Assembly: GCA_035048495.1 (NCBI GenBank)
Contig: CM068549.1
Location: 18,447,103-18,511,102, forward strand
DNA length: 64,000 nucleotides
Source: Euptelea pleiosperma
Taxonomy: Eukaryota > Streptophyta > Magnoliopsida > Ranunculales > Eupteleaceae
Direction: 5' to 3'
Shown: positions 10,650-21,712 of the stretch, in pieces
How positions within the stretch are numbered: the stretch's first letter is position 1
Layout: the number at the start of each line of letters is the position of its first letter
The notes under the pieces: generated by a model
Told to the model about the DNA's origin: nothing
The model's database searches: none
The model's input: only the letters and a program-made list of their open reading frames with translations
Translations under genes and position numbers: made by a program

Positions 10650-12802
10650 TTGCCGCGGATCTTGATCATTATTTGAGTGGAGTAGCCTATCAACACTAAC
10701 CATATGCTGTTTAACCTATCTCTCTTAGTGGATCTAAATACTAAGATTTAATTAACTTATTCATTAGATCAGAGCTTTTCTCATGGGTTATATTCTTAAT
10801 TGTTAAAGTAACCTACTATTTGAGACCATTGATCGTATGGATGTTGGGACCATTATTTAACCTAATAGTGATATCTAAACATTCCATTGACTTGGGTACG
10901 AGTCATGCCATCATTTAACCTATCTTGTAATTCATTTCCCCTTCATTATCATTTGATTTTCCTTCTTTGTTAATGATTTTTCTTCATTGTCATCGGTTTC
11001 CTTCTCTTTATTATCCATTTGCTTACTAATTAATTATCTATTTGTAAGATTTTTTTTGTTTCTTAGAATGTCTGTTATATGTTTTTTAGGACTTTGAGGC
11101 ACCTAGATCTTTACACATGACAAAAATATCACATCACTCGTGGAAGAATATACATATTGATTAATTTCATATATATACAATAGTTACACATTGTTGTTCT
11201 CAATTTAATATACACAAGAATGTATAAAAAAATCAATAAAAATTATATTTCCTATGTCAGGAGTGTTTCTCATACCACTCAATCTCATTCACAACTTTTG
11301 AACCACTCAATTTCCATGTGATCTTGCATCACTTTCGACATACAGTCAGATTGTACTCATTCATCTCCCTTGTAAACTTCATCACCAAACTCTTTCTCAT
11401 TCCACCCATTCTTAGTTTCTGCACCACATTATATTGATGACATCCTTCTTTATATTCTATTACCTCATCGTAGAGACTTGAGATCTAAACTTTCGTTTGA
11501 ATCCATCAGAAAAAAAGATTGAGTGGCCTCCTAGAGGGGGTGGGTAGGCAATGATATGCACAACGCAAGGTCTCATGGTTGGTGGTGTGATTTGGTAAAA
11601 TAACCCCCCTTATGACCCTTGTCCCTACGAATCGAAGGATTAGTGTGGGCCATTGCCCAACACGCTGCCCGTGCGTTGCCCAGTGCTGCATAAGACATGT
11701 CCAACACTACCTAGGCCATGCCCATGACATGGGGAGCAGTGCCTAGGATGTGCTCAACACTCTTAGTGGGTTCTTTTGACTTCTTACCATTTTACGATAT
11801 CCGCGTAATTAGAATCTTTGACGAAGATGAAAAAGACGAAAAAAATAAAAGATACGAGAAAGAAAGAAGAAATGTTGAATAAGAAGTAGATTGTGGAGGA
11901 AGAAATAAAAGAAAGCTTGAAAGCTTGGATGAGCAGTTTTATAGAAGAGAAGTGAAGAGGGAGAACATGATTTGAGGTTCTTATGGGGAAGGAAACATTT
12001 TCAAATAATTAATGATTTGATTGATGTACTTGAATGACAAAGGCAAGTTTTGACAAGGGTAAAATTGTCCAAAAATCAAATTGTAGTTCTGGCCATTTTG
12101 AAAAGTTATTGACATTATGTTCATAAATGGTAATTTTCTTAATTATTCAGAAAATTTCTCATAAACCAAACTATTTACTGTTCTAATGGAAGAGCACGGT
12201 GAAGGTGCAGTTAATGAATATTGTTGTTGTTATTTTTTATTTTTGGTAATAGATGTATTTAATGATCTAATTAAATAGGTTGCCTGCCCAACTAACAAGT
12301 GCCTATGTTCTTTTTTATAGATAATTAATGATGAACGTCATGCTCAAGCCAAGTTTTGACTTTAAAATAGTAATAGATTCTTAAATTTAAAAAGAATTGA
12401 GAGCATCTTTTAGGCATAATGTGCAACTTTATACCATTTTAGAGTTGCCCTTTAAATTGCAATAAAGATATGTGGAAAAAGAGACTTGTCGTCCACTATG
12501 TACACTTGGAAAAGGCAATCCAGAGAGTCTAGCACGTGGCATGTCTCTAGTAGTTAAGGTATGTGACAACTACGCTAATTAGGGGAGCCGTGTAAGGATC
12601 ACCATTACTTGTTATATAGTATCATAGTTCATACTTCACCATATCTTTTGTGAAACCAAGGAAGAAATAACCTAATTTGGCCACTTAATTTGCTAAACTA
12701 GTTTGGTAGAGACACTAGGGTTGAGTATGTATCATAGAGATGAATTTATTCGCTGAGACACAGGACCCACAAAATGAATTTGGATTTATTTAAGGATGCC
12801 TA
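10650..12802. other. Intergenic, no gene or clear element
   Basis: No coding region was supported. The DNA is AT-rich. Around 11640-11770 there is local repetition of GCCCAACAC/GCCCAGTGC-like segments. No element ends could be defined. Confidence 0.4.
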
Positions 12803-12973
12803 TCTATATAACAAAACAGGGAAGTTGTCTCCCCTCTTATACCCCCTCTTATCTGTTTTGACAAAGAAGGGCCGAGATCTTATCCCCCAAATGGACGGTG
12901 GATCTCAGCCACTCACACCAGATTTTGGCAAATGCTTTGACGGGGAGTGCTGAGTGCATGGGCCACCCACTAT
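12803..12973 (+). mobile_element. Helitron-like element
   Basis: The 5' end TCTATATAACAAAACAGG follows an A, as expected for insertion between A and T. The 3' end is GGGCCACCCACTAT after a short hairpin region. The body carries GGCCGAGATCTTATCCCCC and GTGGATCTCAGCCACTC. At 171 bp it is non-autonomous. Confidence 0.6.
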
Positions 12974-13020
12974 CAATATAACAAGTGACTTTGATTTTCT
13001 TATACCCCCTCTTATTTTAT

Positions 13021-14094
13021 ACTAGTAAATGGCCCGTGCCGACGGCACTCCGAGAAAAAAGTGTGCAAAAATTGGGTGGCTCCGACACTCACTGTATAAC
13101 GGATGGGTGGTTTTATCTGTTATAACGGATTGTAACGCACGGGCAAAAATGAAAAATAACTGAAATAACGACACAAAAATTCAAAATTTGTAACAGAAAA
13201 TAACTGAAAAAAACAGAAATAACAGATGTTATTTAACAAAAAAAAATTCAAAAAACAATGGTCAAAATTTTTGTTATAATGGAAAAATAATGGAAAATAA
13301 TAGCCATTTAGCATTAAAACAGTACATAACGTAATAGGGGAGGTCTAAATCTGTGCTACAGTATCATTCCATTGTCACAATCTGTCTTGCTTTTGGGCCC
13401 ATTGACACCCTTTATTGGTGGCACATATTTGGTGGACGTACATCAAATCCTTGCCTATGTAGTGGAGTTTCAGATTTCCACAAAAATCATAGCCTGAGAT
13501 GAATAAATGAGGGGATTGAGTGGTTGAAATCTAACCGTCCACATTAGATGGATGGATTAGTTCTCAACCACTCTTTATCTTATGAAGCCGGATAAGATAA
13601 GAGATAAGACAACTTCCCTGTTTTGTTATATGGATGGCTTCAATAATGAGTGGCTGAGATCCACTATGCTTCATATCGATGGCTGAGATTAACTACCACT
13701 CGATTTTGACAAACACTTTGACGGAAAGTGCCGCGAGCACGGGCCACCCACGCATATAACAAGACAACTCAGTTGTATTCTCTTATCTTATCCATCCATC
13801 TAATGTGGATGGTTAGATAAAGAGTGCATGGTTGAGATCAAATCCATCGATCTAATGTAGACGGTTAGATTTCAGTCACTCAATCCGCCTAATTTGACCT
13901 CAATTTATTCAAAATTTGAATTTCAACATCGTTATTTCTGTTATTTTTCCATTTCTCCCTCTGTATGTTACAATCCGTTATAATGGAAAAAAATGGTAAC
14001 GCCCCAGTCCGTTATACCATTTTAGTGCCAAAGGCACCCAATTTTTGCAAACGCTTTTGTCGGAGAGTGCCGTGGGCACGGGCCATTTACTAGT
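13021..14094. mobile_element. Composite: hAT-like MITE pieces bounded by inverted Helitron-like ends
   Basis: The left edge ACTAGTAAATGGCCCGTGCC and the right edge GGGCACGGGCCATTTACTAGT are inverted copies of one Helitron-like terminus. Between them lie AACGG-rich pieces of the hAT-like MITE (about 13097-13330 and 13900-14030) and Helitron body segments (13545-13755). The part 13620-14094 closely resembles 17206-17685, including the fusion of the MITE half to the Helitron end. Confidence 0.55.
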
Positions 14095-14354
14095 TTATAT
14101 AACAAGACACATCAGTTATCCACCTCTTATCTTATAAGGCTTCATAAAAGTAAAGGATGGATGAGATCTTCCCTGTTCATCTCATGTGGACAGTCCGATC
14201 TTCCCCTCTTATCCCCCAAGCCACTAAAATATATCTTCCTCGCGTGTGCGCTAGAAAGAGTAGCTAAGATCCACTATGCTTCATATCAATGGTTAAGATT
14301 AACTCCCACCCAATTTAGGTAAACACTTTGTCGGGGCACAGGCCACCCACTAGT
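14095..14354 (+). mobile_element. Helitron-like element
   Basis: It starts near TATATAACAAGACACATCAG and ends with GGCCACCCACTAGT. The middle carries GCTTCATATCAATGG and GATTAACTCCCACCCAATTT, family segments shared with 13660 and 17250. It abuts the composite to its left. Confidence 0.55.
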
Positions 14355-14622
14355 ATAAAATAAAAAAGATGCCCATGGATTAAGATGAGTCATTTGATGC
14401 CATATGATCAAGTCTCTTTAAACTCAGGCATAAACAAATGATAATTGGTGGCTTTGTGTCTTAATCAAGCCTTAAAGTGGAGCTTCATGTGTCTCAACAA
14501 ACGTTGAAGGGTTTAATTCTGAACGAATCAGTTTTCAAACATACAAAAAAAATAAATAAAAAAATAGCCGCGCGCTAAACTTGAATGTCATTTGCTGTTA
14601 TATAAGATTTAAAAAAGTTTAA

Positions 14623-14924
14623 GGTATTTTAGTAACACCCCCGGAAAGGTCAAAGTAATTAATAATACCCCCTTATATTTTTAAACTTTAGGATTTACCC
14701 CCTTGACCTAGTTTAACCATCATTTGACTAACGTTAAAACATGACATGCATCATGTGCCTGTTAATGCATCGATGAAAGGACCATAATATTGCAAGTCCG
14801 TTTTAACTGAAGTCAACCACTGTTAAACTAGGTCTAGAGCGTAGTCCTAAAGTTTGAAAGTATAAGAGAGGGAGTATTACTAATTACTTTTAAAATTCAA
14901 GGGGGTGTGTTGCTAAAATACCCA
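14623..14924. mobile_element. MITE with ends GGTATTTTAG, copy 1, 9-bp duplication
   Basis: Inverted ends of about 100 bp begin GGTATTTTAGTAACACCC on the left and close with CTAAAATACCCA on the right. AAAGTTTAA stands on both sides (14614-14622 and 14925-14933), a perfect 9-bp duplication typical of Mutator-like insertion. The interior contains GACATGCATCATG and is non-coding. Related copies are at 18290 and 37410. Confidence 0.7.
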
Positions 14925-15094
14925 AAAGTTTAAAAGAGACAATTAACGTCATAATGGATAAGTAACGTTACCGTTGCAACGGATCAAAGAATGATCATAA
15001 GTAACAGTTTAATAACGGATAACAGCCAAAAAACAGCTATTATAACGTTACCGTAACATGATTGGAGCATTAGGATTATAACAGCAGTTAAAAC

Positions 15095-15378
15095 CAAGGT
15101 TTAAAAGAGGCCGTTTTTAACAGTATAATGGACTAAAATGAATTGTAACGGACATGGGCAAAAATGGGAAAAAATAATACGGAAAAAAATGGCACTGAAA
15201 TTCAAAATTTGAAATTTGCATTTCAAATACGAAAAATGGAAAATAAAGGGATTTAACAGAAAATAACGGCCGTTAAAATGGAAAAAAAAAAACGGACGTT
15301 ATTTTCTAAGCGTCAAAACGGTTCTTAACGTAACGGGCTTGGGGTGTTACCGTTTTAATGGCGTAATTTTAAACCATG
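15095..15378 (+). mobile_element. hAT-like MITE (family C), left member of a tandem pair
   Basis: It starts CAAGGTTTAAAAGAGGCCG and ends TTTTAAACCATG. The 8 bp GTTAAAAC flank it at 15087-15094 and 15379-15386. The interior is built of mirrored AACGG/CCGTT blocks around an A-rich, TTCAAAATTTG-containing centre. An 8-bp duplication with CA...TG ends fits the hAT superfamily. There is no transposase. Confidence 0.75.
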
Positions 15379-15386
15379 GTTAAAAC

Positions 15387-15725
15387 CAAGGTTTAAAGGG
15401 GACCGTTATAACGGTATAACGGACTAGGGGCGTTACCGTTTTTTCCGTTATAACGAAAAAACTCTCAGGAGCAAAAGCGAAAAAAAAATGGGAAAAAATG
15501 GCGCTGAAATTCAAAATTCAAAATTCAAAATTCAAAATTTGAAATTTAAAATTTGAATTTAAAAATAGAGAATAACGGAATATAATGAAAAATAATAGAA
15601 AATAACAGAAAAAACGAACATAATGGCCGTTTTTTTCACAAAATTTTCTAGAAAATAACAGACGTTATTTTCGTTATAACGGCTGTTGTTTTTTGGGCGT
15701 TTTAACGGCCGTTTTTTAAATCATG
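15387..15725 (+). mobile_element. hAT-like MITE (family C), right member of a tandem pair
   Basis: It starts CAAGGTTTAAAGGGGACCG and ends TTTTTTAAATCATG. GTTAAAAC flanks it at 15379-15386 and 15726-15733. The left flank is the same 8 bp that ends the neighbouring copy, so the two elements share one duplication. The interior includes tandem TTCAAAA repeats. Confidence 0.75.
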
Positions 15726-15733
15726 GTTAAAAC

Positions 15734-16774
15734 CATTATACTATTGTTATTTTGACACTACAATTTCTTGGTCTCAAACAAAACCAAGGTCACGTCTCCT
15801 TTGATTCCTTGGAGCAGAGTGTTAGTATCATTCCCAGGAAGCCGTCTTCCCTAGGTTATCTTTAGATCGAGACAGCTGAAAAGGTCCTCAGGATTCACAC
15901 CACACAAATCGGACAAATCTAAGAGACCATCCAATGATCTGACCTTAAGTAGGTTGTCATCCTCAGGATGATAGTATCATTTACCTTTAATTAATTTTCT
16001 CACTTGGGTAAGTAATGGAAAAAGATAGTATGGCGGAGGCTTGTTCCACATCAGCATCCTGGACCTAGGGATAACGATAAGGACGACGGCCCCTAGGAAT
16101 GATGCTAATACTGCCCAATTATAATCGAGGACTCAACTCATTGTGAGTAGCAGTGTTGCTGTCATCCTGAATAAAACATCCTTCTTAGGTCTAGACCGTT
16201 GATGGCTCTTGACCAAACGAATCTGAAGGCCATCCAATGATCTACACTTTACTGATAACGTCAGGATTACATCATTGCTTTCCTTATTAGGCAGACACGT
16301 AGTCCATTAATACAGTTGAGACTGATCCGTCAGCCGATATGATCAGATAAGGTAGTTGAAGGTCAAACCATTAAAGCCCTGGTGCTCCCCACCACTTAAT
16401 TAATCTATCAAGCTTTAATGCAACTTTGCTGATGGAATGCTCTCGCGATCCAGTTTTTTTTTTTTTTTTCCTTAAAGGAGACCTTCACTCTTGATAGAAA
16501 GAAAATAGGAATGGCTTGTTAGCAGCGAAGGGACTCTCGGTGAGGTAGGCCCGAAAATGACTAGAGTTTGCGAATGAAGGGTAGGGAAGGGAAGGGGACT
16601 CCCTTGGAAGGAGACCGGACTACATGGCCCTCATCGAAAGTCAAAAGCGAGAGTTGTTGCACTCGAGCCTCCCTCCCACGGAGTCTCTTCGCGTCACTTG
16701 CAAACTCTAGTTGTTGTGCTCGGGGATCCCTTCATTTGTACCAAGCAATGCCCCCAAGGAGTTGCATAGATGCA
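15734..16774. other. Intergenic, low repeat content
   Basis: This is one of the few stretches without obvious repeats, yet no exon could be supported. The open frame at 16568-16834 has no recognisable motif. A poly-T run lies at about 16457-16470. Confidence 0.4.
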
Positions 16775-16886
16775 ACTAGGGCTGGCAATGGAATGGATCG
16801 ACCTAGAGAACTGATTCGAAAAATTCAAGTCTAGAACCTTATTTTTACTTATCGAATTGGTACCAGATCGACTCTATGCCAATCCG

Positions 16887-16913
16887 ATATATATATATAT
16901 ATATATATATATA
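16887..16913. repeat. (AT)n microsatellite
   Basis: About 13 AT units sit directly before a Helitron-like element. Helitrons insert at AT dinucleotides, so the tract may have been the landing site. Confidence 0.9.
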
Positions 16914-17056
16914 GGACGGTTGTCTCCCCCTCTTATCCGGCTTCATAAAGGATGGCCAAGATCTTATCACACAAAATGGACTGTGGATCTCAGCCACTCA
17001 CACCCAATTTTGACAAACGCTTTGTTGATGAGTGCCGTGGGCATGGGTCACCTACT
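16908..17056 (+). mobile_element. Helitron-like element
   Basis: The body segments TTGTCTCCCCCTCTTATCC, GGATCTCAGCCACTCACAC and GTGCCGTGGGCATGGGTCACC identify the family. The terminal CTATT is a decayed CTAGT. It is nested with the elements to its right inside an older GATCGG-rich repeat whose halves lie at about 16775-16886 and 17853-17993. Confidence 0.5.
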
Positions 17057-17205
17057 ATTTACCTACATATAAGGAATGAAATGGGTTGGATTTACATATA
17101 GCCCAAGGGTCAGTCTTAGGAACCCCACTTTTGAAATTCAAAATTTAAAATTTGAAATTTAAAATTAAAAAAAAAATAGAATTTAACGAAAATTTAATGG
17201 TTTTC

Positions 17206-17685
17206 TTATATCCCTCTTATCTTATATGGCTTCAATAATGAGTGGCCGAGATCCATTATGCTTCATATCGATGGCTGAGATTAACTCCTACTCGATTTTG
17301 ACAAACACTTTGTCAGAAAGTGCCGGGGGCACGGGTCACCCCCGTATTTAACAAGATAACTCAGTTGTATTCTCTTATCTTATCCATCCATCTAATGTGG
17401 ACGGTTAGATAAAAAGTGGTTGAGATCAAATAAATCGATCTAATGTGGACGGTTAGATTTCAACCACTCAATCCGCCTCATCTGACCTCAATTTATTTAA
17501 AATTTAAATTTCAATACTGTTATTTTCCTATTTCTCCCTCTGTGCGTTACAATCCGTTATAACAGCCGTTATAATGGAAAAAACGGTAATACCCCAGTCC
17601 GTGATACCGTTTGAGTGCCAAAGGCACCCAATTTTTGCAAACGCTTTTATCGGAGAGTGCCATGGGCATGGGCCATTTACTATTC
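17206..17685 (+). mobile_element. Second copy of the Helitron/hAT-like MITE composite
   Basis: It matches 13620-14094 along its length, including GCTTCATATCGATGGCTGAG, CTTATCCATCCATCTAATG, the CGTTACAATCCGTTATAA half-MITE and the terminal GCAAACGCTTTTATCGGAG ending GGGCCATTTACTAT. The shared junction between MITE half and Helitron end shows that the two loci descend from one fused unit. Confidence 0.55.
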
Positions 17686-17686
17686 C

Positions 17687-17852
17687 ATATAACAAAACAC
17701 ATTGGTTGTCTCCCTACTTATACCTCCTCTTATAAGCATCAACAAAGAAGGGTCGAGATCTAATCCTCCCCTAAATGGATGGTGGATCTCCGCCACTATA
17801 TTTTGGCAAATTCTTTGTCGAGGAGTGCCAATGGCACGGGGCACCCACTAGT
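17687..17852 (+). mobile_element. Helitron-like element
   Basis: It begins near CATATAACAAAACACATTGG and ends with a hairpin and GGGCACCCACTAGT, immediately before a short AT run. The sequence is closest to the first member of the array at 4747 (GTGCCAATGGCACGGGGC). Confidence 0.6.
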
Positions 17853-18289
17853 ATATATATAAATCAGATCGGATTGGACTTGGAACCGATAAAATCATAT
17901 CAAATCAGTTCTGAAACTGAATTTTATTGATCCGATCGGATTTGGATCAATTGGATTTCTTATCGGATTGGTACCAAATCAGTACCATCATGCAACCCTA
18001 CAAAAAAGAAAAAAGAATAAAATACATATTTTATGGAGTGTAGGTTTTAAAGCGTTGTTCGCTAACATTCCTCAAATTAATCATTTTACTTTAATCACAA
18101 GAGGCATTTTCAACAAGACCTCTGCTTTTTTTTATCAGATAAGCGTTATGTCTTTTCTTACTTATAAAGTGTTAGTATGATGTTTTCTAAGATTTTTTCT
18201 TCTTTTACTTCCAAGTTGAAGTTTATTTTTAGGGTTGACTCGAAAATTTCTAGGGACCCACTTTGCTTTTCAATAAATTATATATTTTT

Positions 18290-18578
18290 GGGTATTTTAG
18301 TAACACCCCCCTCGAATTTGAAAGTAATTAGTAATACCCCTTATACTTTAAAACCTTAGGAATACGTTAAAACACGACATGCATCATGCGTATGTTAATA
18401 CACCTATGAAAGGACCATAGTATTGCAAATACAATGCTAACAACATTTGTGATTCAAGTCCGTTTTAACTTAAGTCAACCACTGTTAAACTAGGTCAAGG
18501 GGGTAATCCTAAAGTTTGAAAGTATAAGGGGTATTAGTAATTAATTTTAAATTTCAGGGGGGTGTTACTAAAATATCT
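18290..18578. mobile_element. MITE with ends GGGTATTTTAG, copy 2
   Basis: It has the same plan as 14623-14924, with CCCCCCTCGAATTTGAAAG on the left mirrored on the right and GACATGCATCATGCG in the middle. No clear target duplication remains. Confidence 0.65.
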
Positions 18579-19257
18579 CAAAAATTAAACAAACCCGCAG
18601 TTTGTCTCACAAGGGAATAAAGTATGAGGACTAAGCTATCCACAAAATGTAGAGCCAAGATCAAGTTCATTTGGATGGGCTAATGCTTGAAAAAAGCTCC
18701 CAGCAAGCCTGTGGGAGGTGGAGACCATCTATACAAATCATTGCAACCAAACACCCCTGTAATATCGTATTTTATTTTTAAAAACATTGAAATAACACAT
18801 TTTTCAAGGGACATCCAACAGTACTGACAATGTTTGCATACTTTTGAGTCTGCAAACAGTTGCGGACTGATTTGTCCCTCGATAACTCCCATGACAGCAC
18901 AAGCACGGCCCAAAAGTTAACGCCGCAGCATTTATATCCACGTGAAATATGCTAACATGCGCCTGACACACTTCTTCCACTGCCCGCGCGAAATTACATC
19001 ATATGGTTGCATGTTAGCCCCCCCAAGGCGGAGCACCGTTGCAACAGTATTTCTTACTAGCGCATTATAGCAAAATCCAGATAACAAACCAACAGGAAAA
19101 GAGGAATCCTTGTTTATCAGGAATTGAACCACTGATCCTAAATCAAACGCTGTACAGATAACGACGAAGAACTCAAAATATTTTCAAGCCTTCGTCAACA
19201 TATTATACATCGGCAAAGAAGAATTACGGAGAGCGAAAACCCCTAAGAGATAGAATT
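18579..19257. other. 3' flank of the 134-aa gene
   Basis: This must hold the 3' UTR of the minus-strand gene ending at 19258, but no certain poly(A) signal could be assigned. A segment at 18780-18850 (AACATTGAAATAACAC, CAAGGGACATCCAAC) recurs at 40871-40940, so part of it is an unclassified repeat. Confidence 0.4.
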
Positions 19258-19662
19258 TTAACTATAGGCAGCGATCTCTCTTGAAATCACCACCGGCGAA
19301 GCAACTTCTTTCCCCGGGGACGCTGGCAATCTGGCAGAGAAATTTCTCAACGGGAACTCGTCGGCCCGAGTATCGTCAGATCCTTCATCGAAATTGAGAG
19401 CGTAGCTCAACGGATCGTATCCGAAATCCGCCGAGTGTCTACGTCCCTTCCCGATCCGACAAAACAGGTTCCGGCACTTTTCTTTGAATTCCGGAATTTC
19501 TTGAGCTCTCGATCTCAGCCACGACGACGAAGCTCTGATCAACCTAGGCTTCTCGTCTGGTTCTAGGTTTTCACGACGAACATTCTGGAAACAAAAAGAG
19601 AAACAGTGAGATGATCGGAGCTTGTGTTTCAGAGAAGATGAACAACCTTGATCGTCTTCCAT
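19258..19662 (-). CDS. Conserved plant protein of unknown function, 134 aa
   Basis: Single-exon gene for a small basic protein. I recognise the type, not a named function: plant proteins of this kind carry a central block like RASSSWLRSRAQEIPEFK followed by RRHSADFGYDPLSYALNFD. Here these lie at about residues 43-60 and 74-92. The N-terminus is Ser/Cys-rich and the C-terminus ends in VVISREIAAYS. No signal peptide or membrane span is evident. The frame stays open for 80 more codons upstream, but the start is set at the Met of MEDDQG because a TATA box (19739-19746) lies about 77 bp upstream, inside that extension, and the extra peptide resembles no family. An ACGT core and a CCAAT sequence lie further upstream on this side. 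Stress or hormone regulation is possible but only inferred. Confidence 0.75.
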   Translation of the reverse strand: MEDDQGCSSSLKHKLRSSHCFSFCFQNVRRENLEPDEKPRLIRASSSWLRSRAQEIPEFKEKCRNLFCRIGKGRRHSADFGYDPLSYALNFDEGSDDTRADEFPLRNFSARLPASPGKEVASPVVISREIAAYS

Positions 19663-19738
19663 GGAGAGAAAAAGAAGAAAGAACAGAGGAGGAGGGGCAA
19701 AAAGGTAAGACTTGAGGATAGGCTGGGTCGGGTTGCTG

Positions 19739-19746
19739 TATTTATA
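19739..19746 (-). promoter_or_regulatory. TATA box of the 134-aa protein gene
   Basis: On the minus strand this reads TATAAATA, about 77 bp before the chosen ATG, placing the transcription start near 19710 with a 5' UTR of about 50 nt. It decides the start codon by putting the upstream in-frame ATG at 19902 before the promoter. Confidence 0.6.
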
Positions 19747-19930
19747 TGTTTTTGGAGTGGTAAAGCAAAAAAATCTGAAAAAGACGGATAAGGACGCGGT
19801 TTTTGCGGGTCTAGCTGTAACCAATGAAAAGCCGTGGGACGTGCGCGGGAGCGGTTTTGGGAAAACCGCGTTTAAAGGCGAGTTTCTGGGCATTTTCGGC
19901 ACTTATCAAAAAAACCTACGAGTCGTGGGT

Positions 19931-20212
19931 AGGGGTGTCAACGGGTCGGTTCCAGTTCGGACATAAGGTGCCCAGATGACAAGTTGATCCAGAACCGGAA
20001 CCAATAAATATCCGGTTCTCCCATCAGTACCAGGTAGGCTTGCGCTAGATTAAAAATGTCAAAAATACATGAATGAAACTATTTTATACTAGATTATCAG
20101 AAAGCTTGGCATCTTTAACTCTACTATAAGTGTGGTTCTGGTTCAGTCTGGATATTGGGTATACTTGTACCAAGGCCTGAACTTATAGGACCCGGAATTG
20201 ACAAATATAGTG
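19931..20212. mobile_element. MITE with end AGGGGTGTCAAC, copy 2
   Basis: TAGGGGTGTCAACGGGTCGG opens the element and GGAACCGGAACC-like repeats follow. The right end is decayed (GACCCGGAATTGACA). It sits just upstream of the promoter of the 134-aa gene, so it could affect that gene's chromatin. Confidence 0.5.
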
Positions 20213-20281
20213 GACCTAGGGTTGCCAATAGATCGGGTTCGGATCTGTTCATTAGAACCAATATGACTACAAAGTTCAAAC

Positions 20282-20684
20282 CAAGGTTTAAAGGAGGCCG
20301 TTTTAACTGTTAAACGGACTGGGGGCGTTACTGTTTAAACGGCCGTTAAAACGGATTGAAATGGCCAGGGTAAAAATGAAAAAAAAAAATGAAATTTAAC
20401 GGATCTTAACGGAAAAATTTGCGTTGAAATTCAATTTTAAAATTTGAAAATTAAAAAAAAAAAGAATTTAATAGAAATTAAACGGATTTAATGGCCATTT
20501 TTTTAACAAAATTTTTCAGAATTAAACGGCTGTTTAAACGATTTTAACGGCCCTTAAAACAAAAAAATGGCCGTTTTATTCAAAAATGATAAAACGTGTT
20601 TAAACGGTTTTAATGAAAACAGGCTTGGAGCGTTACAGTTTAAACGCCGTTAAAATCGTTTAAACGGCCGTTTTTAAAACCATG
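20282..20684 (+). mobile_element. hAT-like MITE, family C
   Basis: It starts CAAGGTTTAAAGGAGGCCG and ends TTTTTAAAACCATG. GTTCAAAC precedes it (20274-20281) and CTTCAAAC follows two bases after the end (20687-20694), an 8-bp duplication with one change and a 2-bp offset. Confidence 0.7.
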
Positions 20685-20732
20685 GACTTCAAACCATTTA
20701 TTACTAGTTTAAAGCGAAATAAAACTTCTGTA

Positions 20733-20867
20733 GGATTGCAAATCACACAATCACAAGCCAATGAGTTCTCGGCATGTACCGAGTGCTTTTTGCAACGTAT
20801 CCATGTGTTTGCTTTGATGTGTGCGTGTCGAGAACTCATTGGCTTGTGATTGTGTGATTTGCAATCC
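20733..20867. repeat. Perfect 39-bp inverted repeat with 57-nt loop
   Basis: Arms at 20733-20771 and 20829-20867 are exact reverse complements over 39 bp, starting GGATTGCAAATCACAC. The DNA just outside shows weaker mirroring (AAACTTC on both sides), so the exact part may be the core of a larger foldback element. A transcript would form a long perfect hairpin. The following 20868-21300 shows no gene. Confidence 0.8.
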
Positions 20868-21305
20868 ACTGTGAGAGGAAGTTTTACTCTTTAAAGCCGA
20901 AACTTGGGTTGGGGGTACGCCCTTCACACAGTGTTCATGATGCTCAACGGGCTGAACTTTGATGAACCGTACACTCTTGAGACTACTGACCGTATTGATG
21001 TTTGGTCCATTCCAGTTCCCCACCTAAATTGATATGATGGGTGACTTATGGTTGGTGATACGTTTATTACGTTGCATCAACCATCTGAAGAATCGGTACT
21101 GGAAAATAGAAACCGTGGTTATTGTTGGATAGCCGGATACCCAATAACCCAACATTCTGACCCGATTTTTTTCCAACCCGGTTCCATCTATTTCAACGGG
21201 TCGGGACTAGGTACCTCTGCGTACAAGTTTCTATTCATTTTCCAACCGGGTTGGACCCGTTTTTTAGACCCTGTTAGTAATTGGGTTTTAGATATATTGG
21301 AATCC

Positions 21306-21606
21306 AACCGCCGTTAAAATCGTTTAAACCGCTGTTAAAAGCGTTTAAACAGCCGTTAAATTTTGTAATTTTTGTGAAAAAAAAGGCCGTTAAATCCATT
21401 TAATTTCCGTTAAATTATATTTTTTTTAAATTTCAAATTTCAAAATTTGAATTTCAGCTCCATTTTTTCCGTTTTTTTTCCGTTAAATTCTATTTTTTCT
21501 ATTTTTTTCATTTTTGCCCATGGCTGTTTCAATCTGTTTTAACGGCCGTTTAAACGGTAACGCCCCCAGTCCGTTTAACTGTTAAAACGGCCTCCTTTAA
21601 ACCTTG
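21306..21606 (-). mobile_element. hAT-like MITE, family C, end-truncated
   Basis: It carries mirrored CGTTTAAAC/AACGGCCGTT blocks, the TTTCAAAATTTGAA centre, and the inverse terminus CTCCTTTAAACCTTG at 21606. The other end is lost within GGAATCCAACCGCCG. Confidence 0.65.
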
Positions 21607-21712
21607 CTTCAAATAAAAAAAAAGTCCAGTAGGAATAGGCTTAAAAGAATATTATAAAATGTAGCATGATGGACATAATGGGGTTACCGTCCACGCGGGC
21701 TTCACTCAAGCA

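Noticed and set aside
19663..19902. 80-codon N-terminal extension of the 134-aa protein
   Set aside because: A TATA box at 19739-19746 lies inside it and the peptide is unlike the family; the start is better placed at 19662.
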